NCBI GenBank assembly: GCA_025403435.1
Contig: CM046348.1
Span: 17,583,679 to 17,647,678 of the forward strand
DNA from: Artocarpus heterophyllus
Lineage: Eukaryota > Streptophyta > Magnoliopsida > Rosales > Moraceae
Direction of reading: 5' to 3'
Length of the DNA stretch: 64,000 bases
The notes under the pieces were generated by a model, which was not told the origin of the DNA, did not search any database, and saw nothing but the letters and a program-made list of their open reading frames with translations. Every line of letters begins with the position of its first letter. Position 1 is the stretch's first letter. Of the stretch, positions 10,691 through 22,190 are shown in pieces. A program made the translations under genes and the position numbers.

Positions 10691-11500
10691 ATTTTATCCA
10701 TCTCTAAGTATGAATTATTTATAGAGGATCAACTTTTATTTAATGGTGATATCAAATGGACGACTCTATGAAATGATTAATTAAATATCTATAATTTTAA
10801 GAGTGTAATTCTAAGTATTTAGTGGAGTTATATTGGAATTAATAAAAGAGTAATATATTAATTAAAGTTTAATTAATATATTGAATTTATTGAAGCTTGA
10901 AATTATAAGACCATTGGTCTCCCCGCTATCCTTGTGAACACTGTTTGGATAAGTGGAATCATTGATTTAAATAATTAATTTAGAATTATAGAATTCTAAA
11001 TTAAATATCACTCAAAATAAATTAATAAGGATTTATTTATATTTATTAAATAATTAGATTATTTAATAAATGAAATAATTAATTTTCGAAAGACACATAG
11101 TGGGACTCAACCACTATGTAGATGGTGTACAGCGTGGGAGAGTCCCACTGTATGTATGGTGTAAGGCGCCTATCATAGTGTAAGGTATAGGAAACTTCTG
11201 TCTTGTTTTTTAATTATATATTTGATATTAAATTAAAATAAAAGGACTTTCCATAATTAATTGGCTCTCTCATTCTCTATAAATAGAGGCCTTCTCTATT
11301 CACTAGAGACATATTTATGAGTCTTGAAGAGACTGAGAATACTCTGCAAAAATATTCTCACATAGATGTGTGAAGAGAGAAAGAAAGAGAAGAAGTGCTA
11401 TTCTATTCCCAGTCCTGCTTTGCTCATGTGTTGAGATTAGCAGAAGACTAAACATTAGTTGAATGATCCATTTAGAAACCATATTCCTTCAATGCCCATC
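10690..11500 (+). repeat. LTR-like promoter-bearing block, possibly a solo LTR
   Basis: AT-rich sequence with LTR-like layout on the plus strand: long AT runs, a GC-richer part (GTGGGACTCAACCACTATG), then CTATAAATAGAGG (11277-11289), a good plant TATA box, and a purine-rich leader. Neither the terminal TG/CA nor a target duplication could be fixed, so this may be an LTR fragment or a small terminal-repeat element. No gene follows it; 11500-12120 shows nothing recognisable. Confidence 0.4.
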
Positions 11501-12388
11501 CGTCTGTCCATCTGGTGCCAAGAACTAGGCGAGGAAGACAGTGGTTTCGACTTAAAAAGAACATTCTTTGCAAGCCGTTTATTTTCCAGTTCATCTATGA
11601 TTATTCCAGTAAGCAATTTTTATATGTTTATTTAAGTGTTAAATTAATATAATCTATATCCATTTTATAGAAGTTTTGAAAAAAAATTTGTCACACATGA
11701 TCCGTACCACAATCATGTTTTTGCTTCTTTTTTTTTTTGTGAAAATCATTTTTCAAAACCAATAGTGGAGGGTTGAGGTGCTGACGAGGACAGAGGTGGC
11801 AATGGTGTATGACAGAGGGGTGAGATGAGTTGAAGAACAGTAATTATTACTTATTTTTTATTACTTATTGGATTCTTTTGGCGTATTTTGGGTAGTTTTA
11901 AGTCAAAATCTAGTGTTGAGCGTAAAAAGGCATAGATTTATGTATTAAATGTAGTATAAAGATATGCATTTGATGAGATCAAAAATCGTAGGTGTATTTT
12001 TTTGAATAAACCTAAATATATGGTAAAATAAGATAAATATCCCTAAAATAAAATTGGCAATGTTTTTCTACATGTATATGCATACGTTAAACCTGTAGGT
12101 GTATTGTGTGCGGCTTCATATAGTGCAATTCGGGTTGGCAGGTCAAGTTAGTGTCGGGTTGGAGTCAATTTTTACAAAAATTAGACCGATACTAACCCAA
12201 CTTGTGACACAAATGGGTTAAAAATTCTCAACCCTAACATGACCCGTTTTGGTACGGGTTGACACGAACACGACCCGTGCTTACCCGTTTCTTATGCGCA
12301 ATGTTAAAAAACAATAACCTATGACCCAAATTTGACCCACAACCTGACTGTAACACCCAACCTACCCATGACCCGCCTACACTAATAT

Positions 12389-12832
12389 ATATATATATAT
12401 GTATATGTATATATATAAAACATAAAAACGAATATAAAATTCGATGAGTTTCACACCACAACAATAAGAAAGTCCAATCCTAAAATTTTAAAAACATCCA
12501 ACAAGTCCAAAACATATCACGAGCCATTAAGCAACTATTGATACCATTACTAAATGCAGATTCTGATGCAACTGTTGATATCAAAATGCTTAAAATGTCA
12601 CGAGCCATCATGGCAAAAATAGGATAACGAAACTGATTTGTCTTCCAAAGTGAGAGGTAATGTTTAAGGTTATACTATTATCTATATCTGATCTGATATA
12701 TAATAATAGAGTAAAAAAATATCTAAATAAATATAAGCGGGCTAGTTATGGGTCAGTTTAGGGTTAGGCGGGTTGACCCGAACCCGACTTGTTTTTGAAC
12801 AGGTCAGTTTCATGTTGACACTAAACTAACCC

Positions 12833-12840
<8 letters not shown>
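12389..12840. repeat. ~455-bp tandem duplication, copy 1
   Basis: Starts in a TA microsatellite and runs through ATAAAACATAAAAACGAATA to ACTAACCCGGGGTT. The following copy (12841-13285) repeats it in the same orientation with about one change in twenty. Neither copy encodes a recognisable protein. Confidence 0.85.
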
Positions 12841-12864
<24 letters not shown>

Positions 12865-13285
12865 ACATAAAAACAAATATAAAATTAGATGAGTTTCACA
12901 CCATAACAACAAGAAAGTCCAATCCTAAAATTTAAAAAACATCCAACAAGTCCAAAACATATCACGAGCCATCAAGCAACTATTGATACCGTTACTAAAT
13001 GCAGATTCTGATGCAACTGTTGATATCATAATGCTTAAAATGTCACGAGCCATCATGGCAAAAATAGGATAATGAAACGATTTGTCTTTCAAAGTGAGAG
13101 GTAATGTTTAGGGTTATACTATTGTCTATATTTGATCTGATATATAATAATAGAATAAAAAAATATCTAAATAAATATAAGCGGGCTAGTTATGGGTCAG
13201 TTTAAGGTTAGGCGGGTTGACCCAAACCCGACTTGTTTTTGGACATGTCAGTTTTGGGTTGACACTAAACTGACCCGGGGTTAAT
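12841..13285. repeat. ~455-bp tandem duplication, copy 2
   Basis: Direct repeat of 12389-12840, beginning again in a TA microsatellite (12839-12862) and ending at CTGACCCGGGGTT. The TA runs at both unit starts suggest slippage or unequal exchange within the hAT-like element. Confidence 0.85.
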
Positions 13286-13362
13286 TTTTTTGACACTAAC
13301 TCACAAAAATTCATGTTGGGTTCATGTCATGTCGTCGTATTCAACCTATATTGCCGGCCCTA

Positions 13363-14860
13363 TAATCTACTTATCTTATTTGCACTGGAAATGGTTACTC
13401 AAAGATGATGCTACTCAACATTTTGGTTGGATAGACAAAAGTGGATTATCCAGTAGTCTCTCTTTCTTTTCTTTTTTTTTTTTTTTTTAGGAATAGTTTT
13501 CTTTGTTTTGAGAAAAGTATCCCATGAGTTTTCTCCAAATATTACAGATTGCCCCAAGTTTTACCTAATGAAAAATTACTCCCGGTGTTTTATAAGACTA
13601 AAAAATAACTCTGTTTAAGGTTATAAAAAACCCTTTAACAAATCAATTTTTTTAGAATTCCAAAATTTCCTCAATAACCTATAAACAATTCCAAAACTAT
13701 ACCCTTGCCGTAAAATCATTGTAAATGTTTGCCTTTCTGCTCATAATGTCTTATTTGTGTCTCCTTTTTCATCTTCATATAACATTGTGTTACATCAATT
13801 GAAATATATTAACTGATATAGTATTCTAATTGATATGACGTGATATTTTAATTGACGTGATATTTTAATTGCTATGATATTATATTAATAGAAAGATATG
13901 AAAAGAGCCCATGAATAAGAGAACACACAAATTGAATTTAACTGCATTTAATAAGCAAATGTATACATTTCTTGATCAACACGTTATTTTGACTAGTGAA
14001 AGACAAAAATAACCCTTAAAAGCCGTAAAAGAAAAACAAAATATACTAAATACTTTAAAAATTAAAAAAAAGACGTCTAAGACTAAAACTATAATAAACC
14101 CAAACGTATACATTTACTTATTAATTACAATTATATGGTTTACTTTTGCAGCAATTGAAAAATAATAAATAACGCTAGTGGTACTTGGTGGCTGTGTGAG
14201 TTATTTTCAACGTATCAGAGTTATGAGTTCAAGTTCCAAGGATGAATAATTTTTAAAAAATTAAGACAATGTTTGAATATAAAATATTAAGGGCATTCTT
14301 CACCTTTTTTAAAAATTTTACCGAATAATTTTCTTAAACTTTTAAAAAAGGCAAAGTATATTTTTTTGGTTAGTTGAAATTTAGGGCCATTATTTTGATG
14401 AAACTTGTTGGATTCTATCTGAAGTTTTTCTTTTATTTCTTATTAAACTTAGGCAAAATATTTCTAAATACTTTTGGAATATTAGTTGTAAAAATCATTT
14501 TTGAAGTTTCTCTGTGCTATTCCAATGTTCACGTTACTTTAAATTTGTTTTCCTTTCTCTGTCCTTCCTTTTTTCCCAATTCTTTTTTCTTCAACTTCCC
14601 CCCAACTTTTTGCCCTTTACTCTAATAATTTAACAACTTTTAATTTTTATTCTCCTCTTAAACTAACCTATTTGCCCCGTTCTCCGCAACTTTATCAACC
14701 AAAATCTCACACAAAGCAGTGGCCCTACAATCCTTACCCAGAATGTGATTTCCCCCCTGCTAGAACGTCCATTATTGGACCAAAAATTTCGTATCTAAAC
14801 TCGTTGGAAACTTTCTGTGAATCAGAATTACAAGTGCTCTAAAATTTACATCAACCACCA
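13363..14860. other. Intergenic AT-rich sequence, no gene seen
   Basis: Poly-T runs (near 13470), AT-rich spacer and a pyrimidine-rich stretch (14500-14660). A short segment at 14180-14250 ends in a box B-like word (GAGTTCAAGTTCC), but no tRNA or SINE could be established. Confidence 0.5.
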
Positions 14861-14894
14861 CCAAGATCTTTTTCCACCGCGTGGCAGCCCAGAA

Positions 14895-15012
14895 AAGTCT
14901 ACGTGGTCTGACAAAAAATCTTAATGGAAATCTAGCTCCGATTTGAGAGCCAATGGGATGTTGCTGACGTGTAGATTTCCTAATCCACAACATCTACTAT
15001 TTCCCATTATAA
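14895..15012 (+). promoter_or_regulatory. LHCB2 core promoter with ACGT, CCAAT and TATA-like elements
   Basis: Upstream of the LHCB2 start, in order, are CTACGTGG (14899-14906) and TGACGTGT (14964-14971), both ACGT-core light/bZIP-type motifs flanking GCCAATGG (14949-14956), a CCAAT box; then ATTATAA (15006-15012), about 100 bp before the ATG. Light-regulated Lhcb promoters usually combine such elements. The assignment is by motif only. Confidence 0.5.
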
Positions 15013-15111
15013 CGCCCTTTGCCAACCCCGGATTTCTCACCAGCAACTCGCTTCACAAAAAAAAGAAAGCTCGAAAAAAAACCTCTTAAGAAGGTTAGCT
15101 TTAAGATAATA

Positions 15112-16677
15112 ATGGCCACCTCTGCTTTTCAACAATCCGCATTTGCTGGCCAGACCGCTTTGAAGCAGTCGAATGAGCTTGTCAGGAAGGCCGGCGCTGT
15201 CGGCGGCGGTCGTGCCACCATGAGAAGAACTGTCAAGAGTGCTCCTCAGAGCATCTGGTAACTACGTAACTTTCTTGCAAGTAGAAGTTGTTCATACCTC
15301 ATGACAAGATGTATACTTTCCCTTTTTTCCTCAAAAATAAGGAGATATTCTAGTCTAGCAGAAATAACACTATAAAGATATACATCTGGTCTATCAAAAA
15401 TAATAACTATTATTGATTTTGAATAGTACAGTAAACCTCATTTCTTGATGCGGATAAGATTTGCCTTTAAACTTCATGAAAGTCTTTAGCAGTGTTCTAT
15501 TTTGTCTACTTTTAGCAAGGACATTGTCCTCGAAGAAACAGGCATCTTTTGAATTCTGTATTAAATTTTACAAGCTAAAGTATCCTTTAGAGAGAGTCAC
15601 AAACAAGGAATAATCAACTCATAAAATAACTGCACTCGAGCCAAAAAGAAGTGGAAAAAAGTACTTTCATTGCAATTTCTGAGGAATGTTTGATAGGAGG
15701 CATATATGAAACAATTTGAGAGTGAAAATAGCATAGACATTATGAAATAATTTTTTACTTAATTCTTCACATCCCAGACAATAGAATGACAGCGTGGCAG
15801 GAATCTAGATTGTCCATAAAATTAATATCAATTCCAAGAGTTTCACAACAATCCTACAATGCACAAATGTTCTAGATTAACGCAACAGCAGAGACACTGC
15901 ACAAGCTAACTCTCACACGTTACAATCACACTGTTGCAAATGTGTTTACACTTGGGAAGTTCCAATCAAAGTCTCAATTTCCATTCCAATTTTAGCATAA
16001 CTATCACCTACTCTCAACAAAACAGGTACGGCCCAGACCGCCCGAAGTACTTGGGACCATTCTCAGACCAAATCCCATCATACCTGACTGGTGAATTTCC
16101 CGGTGACTATGGTTGGGACACTGCTGGTCTATCAGCTGACCCTGAGACCTTTGCCAGAAATCGTGAGCTAGAGGTCATCCACAGCAGATGGGCCATGCTT
16201 GGTGCACTTGGCTGTGTCTTCCCTGAGATCTTGTCGAAGAATGGTGTCAAGTTTGGCGAGGCAGTTTGGTTTAAGGCTGGTTCCCAAATATTCTCAGAGG
16301 GTGGCCTCGACTACCTTGGCAACCCAAACCTCATCCACGCCCAGAGCATCTTGGCCATTTGGGCCAGCCAAGTTGTCCTCATGGGATTTGTTGAGGGCTA
16401 CAGGGTTGGCGGTGGCCCACTCGGAGAGGGCTTGGACCCAATCTACCCTGGTGGGGCATTTGACCCACTTGGCCTCGCTGATGACCCGGATGCATTTGCT
16501 GAGTTAAAGGTTAAGGAGCTCAAGAATGGAAGGCTGGCTATGTTCTCCATGTTTGGCTTCTTTGTTCAGGCCATTGTCACTGGAAAGGGACCAATTGAGA
16601 ACCTCATCGACCATCTCGCTGACCCAGTGACCAACAATGCTTGGGCTTATGCTACAAACTTTGTCCCCGGGAAGTGA
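15112..16677 (+). CDS. LHCB2: Chlorophyll a/b-binding protein of LHCII type II, Lhcb2 (join 15112-15257, 16026-16677)
   Basis: Encodes a 265-residue thylakoid antenna protein that binds chlorophyll and carotenoids in the LHCII trimer of photosystem II. Exon 1 carries the plastid transit peptide and the N-terminal RRTVKSAPQ. The Arg-Arg-Thr start of the mature protein is the site phosphorylated by the STN7 kinase in state transitions (family knowledge). The intron, 15258-16025, runs GT to AG and splits a Trp codon of the trimerisation motif WYGPDR. Exon 2 has helix B/A signatures [16 protein letters not shown] and [19 protein letters not shown], with the paired Glu and Arg ligands. Length, single intron and N-terminus match type II Lhcb2 rather than Lhcb1 (no intron) or Lhcb3. 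No lesions are seen, so the gene looks functional. Confidence 0.96.
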
Positions 16678-17302
16678 GAGAAGCACCCCTAGATGGGTTT
16701 TGATGTTCAGATGTAACTCAGCTTTCATGCTCTTGTTGAAGCTCTTTCTATGTGGACTCCGTTTTAGTACTGATGTAATTTCAATAGTAGAAACACTACT
16801 TCTCCTGGAACCAAATATTATATTTACATAATCTGAGTATTGAGCATTCCCATTAGCTTGAATTACCCATCCCTGAAATAGATAAAACTAAATAATAAAA
16901 GCAATCAATACACATGTTTTAAAACACTGCAGTGGGGGAAAAACTGACTCTTATAATCCAACCTCAAATGGCTCTTAACATTTCTGCATTTTCCAAACTG
17001 CAATGGATGAAGTACATTCAACAGGATAAAAGGAACGCTTAGATTTGGCACATAGAAGAGTTAAACGATGCAATAGACAACTCAAAAAATTTTCTGATCT
17101 TTTCACCTACTTTAATAAAGAAAAGGAAAAAAAAATCATAATGTATACATAATATGACAGGTCAAGGATATACTTAACTATAAATAACTAGGGAACAGGG
17201 GCTGCTCCAAATTCCCCTTTGAACATGGATAAACATAGAGGTATGCTCTGCTTCTTGCTTGAAAGAAACACAAGCATCAATACAAGCCAACAAAATATGC
17301 AG
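16678..17302. other. Convergent 3' intergenic region of LHCB2 and the PPR gene
   Basis: Holds the 3' untranslated sequence of LHCB2 (AT-rich, no further coding) and of the oppositely oriented PPR gene. No repeat or element is recognised; with the genes it forms the longest transposon-free stretch here. Confidence 0.6.
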
Positions 17303-19354
17303 TCACCAAAAATCTTTGCAAGAACATAACCCGTTTTTGAAATGATGGAAACGGCTGTTATCTCTCACAATGATCTCTCTATTATAGATATTAGATAGGA
17401 GCTTAGTTACAGAGTGGCAATCATTACAAACACGAAGGTTCTTAATAATGCGAATAGGACTCCCAGAATCCACATTAATGAGGCCAAAAGCAATTGCCAA
17501 TCTCTCACTATGGTTTTCAAGTTCAGCTTCCTTCTCTTTCTCGTCTTCAAGACACACCAGAACTTGACTTGTATCTGGAACATGACTCACTGATTTTAAT
17601 CTCTCTCTCATCTCACTCATCTTAGAATATATCTCTTTCGTCTGAGGATGAGATTTATCTCCCACAATAAACTCATGAATCATGCCTTTATGCTCTATAT
17701 AACTGCATCCGGGCTCTTTCCTGATTCCTCTCTTTTTCATCGTTTCTCTTATTGAAGAAACTTTTTCCCACTTTCCAGCAGCAGCATACATGTTAGACAG
17801 AACAACATAGCACCCGCTAGTCTCCGGAGCAACCTCAATCAAACGTTGAGCTGCATACTCCCCAATATTGATGTTTCCAAAGTTCCTAGAACCACTAAGT
17901 AAACTCATCCAAATCACTTTGTTTGGTCTCATTGGCATTCCTTCAATGATATCCTTTGCTTCTTCAAGATTTCCAGCTCGACATAAAATGTCTACGAAGC
18001 AACCATAGTGTTCAATTGTGGGTTTGATGCCATAATCATTTGTCATTATGTTAAAGTAGTGACGTCCAAGGTCGACTAACCCTGCATGACTGCAAGCATT
18101 CAACACCCCAAGAAAAGCTATAGCGTGAGGCTGCAACCCAGTTTGACACATTTCAGAAAATATCTCGAGAGCACTCTCGGCCATGCCGTGCATTCCTAAG
18201 CCTACAATAACAGCAGTCCAATGCCCCAACTTTTTCTTGGATATCATTCGGAAAACTGTTAGGGCACTCTCAATGCTGCCACACTTGGAATACATTTCTA
18301 TCAGAGACGTACCCAACACACCTTCCAATTCAAGTCCATGTTTCACCATTAAAGAGTGAACCCATTTTCCCTTACTTAGGATAGCTAAACCTGAAGCAGC
18401 AGACAGAGCAGCAACAAACGTAGTGTGGTTAGGCACAAGACCCTCCTTCAACATCACTAAGAACAAGTATAAAGCTTCAATAAACTCGCCATTGAACTCA
18501 TAACCGGAAATCATCGAATTCCAAGTAATAACATCTCTCGTTGGCATCTCATTAAACAACCGATGCGCCATCTCGAAATCCCCCGATTTCATATACCCGT
18601 TAATCATTGCATTCCAAGAAACCAAATTCCTGCTCGGCATTCGTTCAAACACCTCTCTCGCCAGCTTAAGCCTTCCACATTTTGAGAACCCGTCAACCAA
18701 ACAAGTCCACGAAAAGTAATCCCTCTCAGGCATTTCGTTAAAGAGTTGAAGAGCAAGCTCAATTTCACCGCACCTAGCGTACCCATCAATCAAACAGTTC
18801 CACAGCAGCAAATCCTTTTCACCCATTTGATCAAACACTTTCCGAGCATACCCAATCTCCCCACATCTGGAGTACATACTGACCAAACTACTCTGCACAA
18901 ACTTATCCAAACAAAACCCAACTTTCACCGCCAGCCCATGAATCTGTTTCCCTTCCGAAATCGCATTCAAACGAGCGCAGCCCTTTAGCACGCTGGGAAG
19001 TGTGAATCCATCGGGAGTGAACTCGTGGACCAGGTCGTGGAACAAACAGATGGCGTCGTGAGAGCGTTGGTTCTGGACGTAGCACTTGATCAGGATGTTC
19101 CAGGTGACCAAGTCGCGGTCGGAAATCAGGTCGAAGACGTTGCGAGCGTAGTCGAGCCTGTTGATTTTGGGGTCGGCGTAGAGGGCCAAGAGGCGAGAAG
19201 CGATGGAAGGCTGGTCGAAAGCGCCGGTCCTGAGGGACAGAGCGTGGACTTGTTTCACGTCTTGCTGGGTTTTGCAGGTTGGAAGAAGAGAGAAAGGGAG
19301 GGAGTAAGGAGGAGGAGAGAGAGGTTGGCAATGGGAAGGCGTCAGCTTCAGCAT
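17303..19354 (-). CDS. PLS-class pentatricopeptide repeat protein with E/E+ and DYW domains (organelle RNA editing factor)
   Basis: A single uninterrupted exon of 683 codons, as usual for plant PPR genes. PPR repeats run from about residue 50 to 520, with repeated signatures such as DLVTWNILIKCY, NLVSWNAMINGY and DVITWNSMISGY. They are followed by the E/E+ region (GCSYIEHKGMIHEFIVGD) and a C-terminal DYW deaminase-like domain. That domain keeps the zinc and active-site residues: HSE at 615-617, CNDCH at 643-647, HH at 670-671 and CSC at 677-679. It ends DFW instead of DYW, a tolerated variant. Such proteins bind a specific plastid or mitochondrial transcript and direct C-to-U editing; the target cannot be told from sequence. 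The start is the first ATG, 36 bp from the edge of a retrotransposon LTR in the same orientation, so its promoter and leader may lie in that LTR. Confidence 0.95.
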   Translation of the reverse strand: MLKLTPSHCQPLSPPPYSLPFSLLPTCKTQQDVKQVHALSLRTGAFDQPSIASRLLALYADPKINRLDYARNVFDLISDRDLVTWNILIKCYVQNQRSHDAICLFHDLVHEFTPDGFTLPSVLKGCARLNAISEGKQIHGLAVKVGFCLDKFVQSSLVSMYSRCGEIGYARKVFDQMGEKDLLLWNCLIDGYARCGEIELALQLFNEMPERDYFSWTCLVDGFSKCGRLKLAREVFERMPSRNLVSWNAMINGYMKSGDFEMAHRLFNEMPTRDVITWNSMISGYEFNGEFIEALYLFLVMLKEGLVPNHTTFVAALSAASGLAILSKGKWVHSLMVKHGLELEGVLGTSLIEMYSKCGSIESALTVFRMISKKKLGHWTAVIVGLGMHGMAESALEIFSEMCQTGLQPHAIAFLGVLNACSHAGLVDLGRHYFNIMTNDYGIKPTIEHYGCFVDILCRAGNLEEAKDIIEGMPMRPNKVIWMSLLSGSRNFGNINIGEYAAQRLIEVAPETSGCYVVLSNMYAAAGKWEKVSSIRETMKKRGIRKEPGCSYIEHKGMIHEFIVGDKSHPQTKEIYSKMSEMRERLKSVSHVPDTSQVLVCLEDEKEKEAELENHSERLAIAFGLINVDSGSPIRIIKNLRVCNDCHSVTKLLSNIYNREIIVRDNSRFHHFKNGLCSCKDFW

Positions 19355-19390
19355 TTTAATGGCGTCCGAATTGCCAAAGGCGGAAAACTC

Positions 19391-19789
19391 TTTTAGAAGA
19401 ACTCACTGAGATGGAACTAATTCTGTTGATTCTCATTCATTGCAATGAAAAGAGCACAAACCGCTTGCTCAATAGTCTCACCAAAAACAGAGTACTGTCG
19501 ACCCGTTTGGTCTTGTTTGGGGAATTTCTGTAAATATTTTCACATGTTTTGAAGGTAAAAATTTTAAAAATATTTTTAATATAATAATTAAAAAAATTTA
19601 TTTTTTAAAATAAAATTATTTTTATCTACTTTAAAAATACTATCAAATAGACAAGATCAAAGACTAACTAATTCTTAAAAAAAAAAAAAAAAAAAAAGAA
19701 AAATATGAAACTACTCAGAACCACACTTATATGTAACTAAATACAATGCTCATGAAAAGTGAAATACCGTAAATACCCCCCTAATTCCA
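19391..19789 (-). repeat. copia-2 3' LTR, carrying MITE-A copy 2
   Basis: Matches 26222-26464 except for a ~150-bp MITE insertion at about 19503-19655 and poly-A length. On the minus strand it begins TGGAATTAGG and reads straight towards the PPR gene, whose ATG lies 36 bp beyond its end. It may therefore supply transcription to that gene. Confidence 0.85.
19503..19655. mobile_element. MITE-A copy 2 inside copia-2 3' LTR
   Basis: Absent from the other copia-2 LTR. The inner sequence (TATTTTCACATGTTTTGAAGG, then TAAAAATTTTAAAAA) aligns with the MITE at 9946-10104. The ends are imperfect inverted repeats built on GTTTGG. Being inside the LTR upstream of a PPR gene, it could alter the local promoter. 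Confidence 0.75.
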
Positions 19790-20599
19790 ATACTTCCCTC
19801 AAGAATGGAGAATGAATATTATGAATTCCCATCTTGCTTCCCATCTTGCTGAGCAAGAAATTATACTGTGTTGGAAACAGTGCTTTCGTTAGCAAATCTC
19901 CCACTTGATGTTGAGATGAAACACGTAAAGTTTTCAAACATCCACTTTGTGTCTTTTCTCTACCCAAGTGACAATATGTGCTTGGTCCTTTTCATGCAAT
20001 ACTCGATTAGCAGCAATATGAAGAGCTGCTTGATTATCACAGGACAAAACAGCTGGTCCTGTATGAGGGATGTGAAGATCCTTCAGTAAACTCAGCAACC
20101 ACATCATCTCACATATTGCATTTGTCATGGCTCTGTACTCTGCCTCGGCCGAAGATCTGGAAGAGGAGTTTGCTGTTTTTTTTTTTTTTTTTTTTCTGGA
20201 AACTAAAGAATCTCTAATAAACACACAGTAACTACTGACAGAACGTCTTGTATCTGGGAAAGAGGCCCAATCTGAATCAGCAAAACCTTTTATATTAATA
20301 GAAGATGAACAAGGAAAGAAAATACCTTGTCCCAGGGTTCCTTTAATGTACCGCAGCGCCTGTTGTGCAGCCTGCAAATGAGGAAGTCTTGGTTTTGAAA
20401 AAAACTGACTCAGCCTGCCAACAGACTGTGACAAAACCGGTCTAGTTATAGTCAGATACATTAGCTTTCCAATCATTCTTCTATATTGTGCCGGATCCTC
20501 ATGAAGCTCACTTTCTTCTTGAGACAGCTTGACATATGGATCCATGGGAGTTTTTATGGTTTTACAACCTATGTAACTAACATCAGACAAGAGTTGCAA
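19737..20599 (-). pseudogene. copia-2 reverse transcriptase C-terminus and RNase H
   Basis: Copia-type RT/RNase H remnant on the minus strand. It shows KTPMDPYVKLS, YRRMIGKLMYLTITRP, the RNase H acidic residues in FADSDWAS, SSAEAEYRAM and CDNQAALHIA. A frame change near 19950 leads to the QVGDLLTKAL end. A poly-A/T slippage tract (near 20175-20196) lies inside the RNase H frame. A further RT scrap is at 20783-20971. The domain order matches copia, not gypsy. Confidence 0.85.
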
Positions 20600-21321
20600 A
20601 GCATAATGTCATTGACAGAGAGAAATCCCTTTATCAGACCTGGCTACTTCCAGTCCTAGAAAGTACTTTTTATTACCAAGAACTTTGAGCTTCAACTAAC
20701 TGTCTAGGAATTCTTTCAACTTGTCAACAAACTAGTGAATTACTAGCTATTACTGTATCATCTACATAAACAAAAATAACTGTTAAGTATGTCCCATCAA
20801 CTTTAACAAACAAGGAATTATCTGAGGCAGCTTACTAGAATCCTTGTTCAAGAATGACAGTGGAAAATTTTGAAATCCATTGTCTCGAGGCCTATTTACG
20901 GCCATAAAGGGTTTTGTGGAGCTTGCAAAAGGTATTAGCCGGTAAAGGCTCCCCCTCATGGTGAAAACCAAGTTGGTAAGGTCATGTAAACCTCCTCAAC
21001 AAGGTCACCGTGAAGAAAAGCATTGTTGACGTCAAGCTGAGACAAAGACCAACCATGAATAGCAGCAAGAGGCAAAAGGCTTTTGGCTGTCACAAGCTTA
21101 GCAACAGGTGAAAAGTGTCAAAATAATCTACTCCCTCTTGCTGGGTATAGCCTTTGGCAACAAGGCGTGCTTTGCACCGTTCCAAGAAACCATCAGCTCT
21201 ATACTTAAGCTTATACACCTATTTACACCCAATGACATGTTTTTTAGGAGGTAAGGGGACAAGAGACCATGTCCCATTATGTTCAAGAGCCTGTAATTTA
21301 GAAGTCATAGCTTCTTACCAT

Positions 21322-22190
21322 TCAAAAATGCAACTGCCTATTCAAAATTGGATGGTCCACACTGAGATGAATGGCATGAACAAAAGCTTTGTGTGAAGAA
21401 GAAAGCTTGTCATAACCTAAGACACTGGAAAGAGGATGTGCAGTAGAAGGAGACTTATGGGACATGGAATAACAATGGTAATCTTGAAGACAAGAAGGCG
21501 AGCTTGTGACACGAACAGGACAAGAAGAAGTCTGAGTAGAAGAACTAGAACTAGTTGAAGAACTATTGGAACTAGAATGTGAGGATGAGGGATAAACAGG
21601 AAGAGGTAAGACTCTATCAGAGAAGAAATCTTGTGCTGTAGATTGAGGTGCACAATTCTTAAACGAAAAAATGTTTTCATGAAAAACAAAGCTCTGAGTA
21701 ATGTATATAGTGTTAGTGTTTATATCAATAACTTTATACCCTTTATAGCCTGCTGGATATCCTAAGAAAATGGCAAGATTGGCACAGGGCGAAAATTTGT
21801 ATCGAGTTTGGTCTAAAGTGGATCCATAGCAAAGACATCCAAGGACATGGAGATGATCATAGGATGGTTTTTTGTGCCAAAGAAACTCAAGCAGGATCAT
21901 AGGATGGTGTTCAATTGATAAGATAGGCCGAGGTGAGACCACAATCAGCCCAATAAACCAAAGAAATATTTGATTGAAAATGCAGGGCATGAGCAACATT
22001 AAGGAGATGGTGGTGTTTCCTTTCAACAACTAAGCAAATGCAACATTAAGGAGATGTTGGTGTTTCCTTTCAACAACTAAGTTTTGCTGTGGAGCATCGA
22101 CACAAGAATGATATGAGATAATTCCTTTAGCTTTGAGAAAATCAATGAAAGAAAGTTCAGGGGCATTGTCTGTCCTAACGGCCTTAATTT
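21322..22190 (-). pseudogene. copia-2 integrase C-terminal half and linker
   Basis: Includes the catalytic-core end and the copia GKG-type C-terminal module (HVLGCLCYGS, AIFLGYPAGYKGYKV), followed by a Ser-rich linker typical before copia RT. Decayed core sequence lies in other frames at 22050-22190. A ~48-bp tandem duplication (21993-22040 and 22041-22083) adds a frame problem. The N-terminal zinc domain and protease are missing. Confidence 0.75.

Larger units (their letters stand above)
12121..13362. mobile_element. hAT-like non-autonomous element rich in CGGGTT words
   Basis: The right end, read inward, starts TAGGGCCGGCAAT. The left end starts TAGTGCAATTCGGGTTGGC, a plausible degenerate partner. 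Both subterminal regions are packed with GGGTTGACCCGAACCCG-type words, a pattern common in plant hAT-like elements. No transposase is present. No clear 8-bp duplication could be matched, so the boundaries and class are tentative. The interior is a tandem duplication (see next entries). Confidence 0.5.

Noticed and set aside
14170..14260. tRNA-derived SINE
   Set aside because: Only a weak box B-like word is seen; no clear box A, tail or target duplication.
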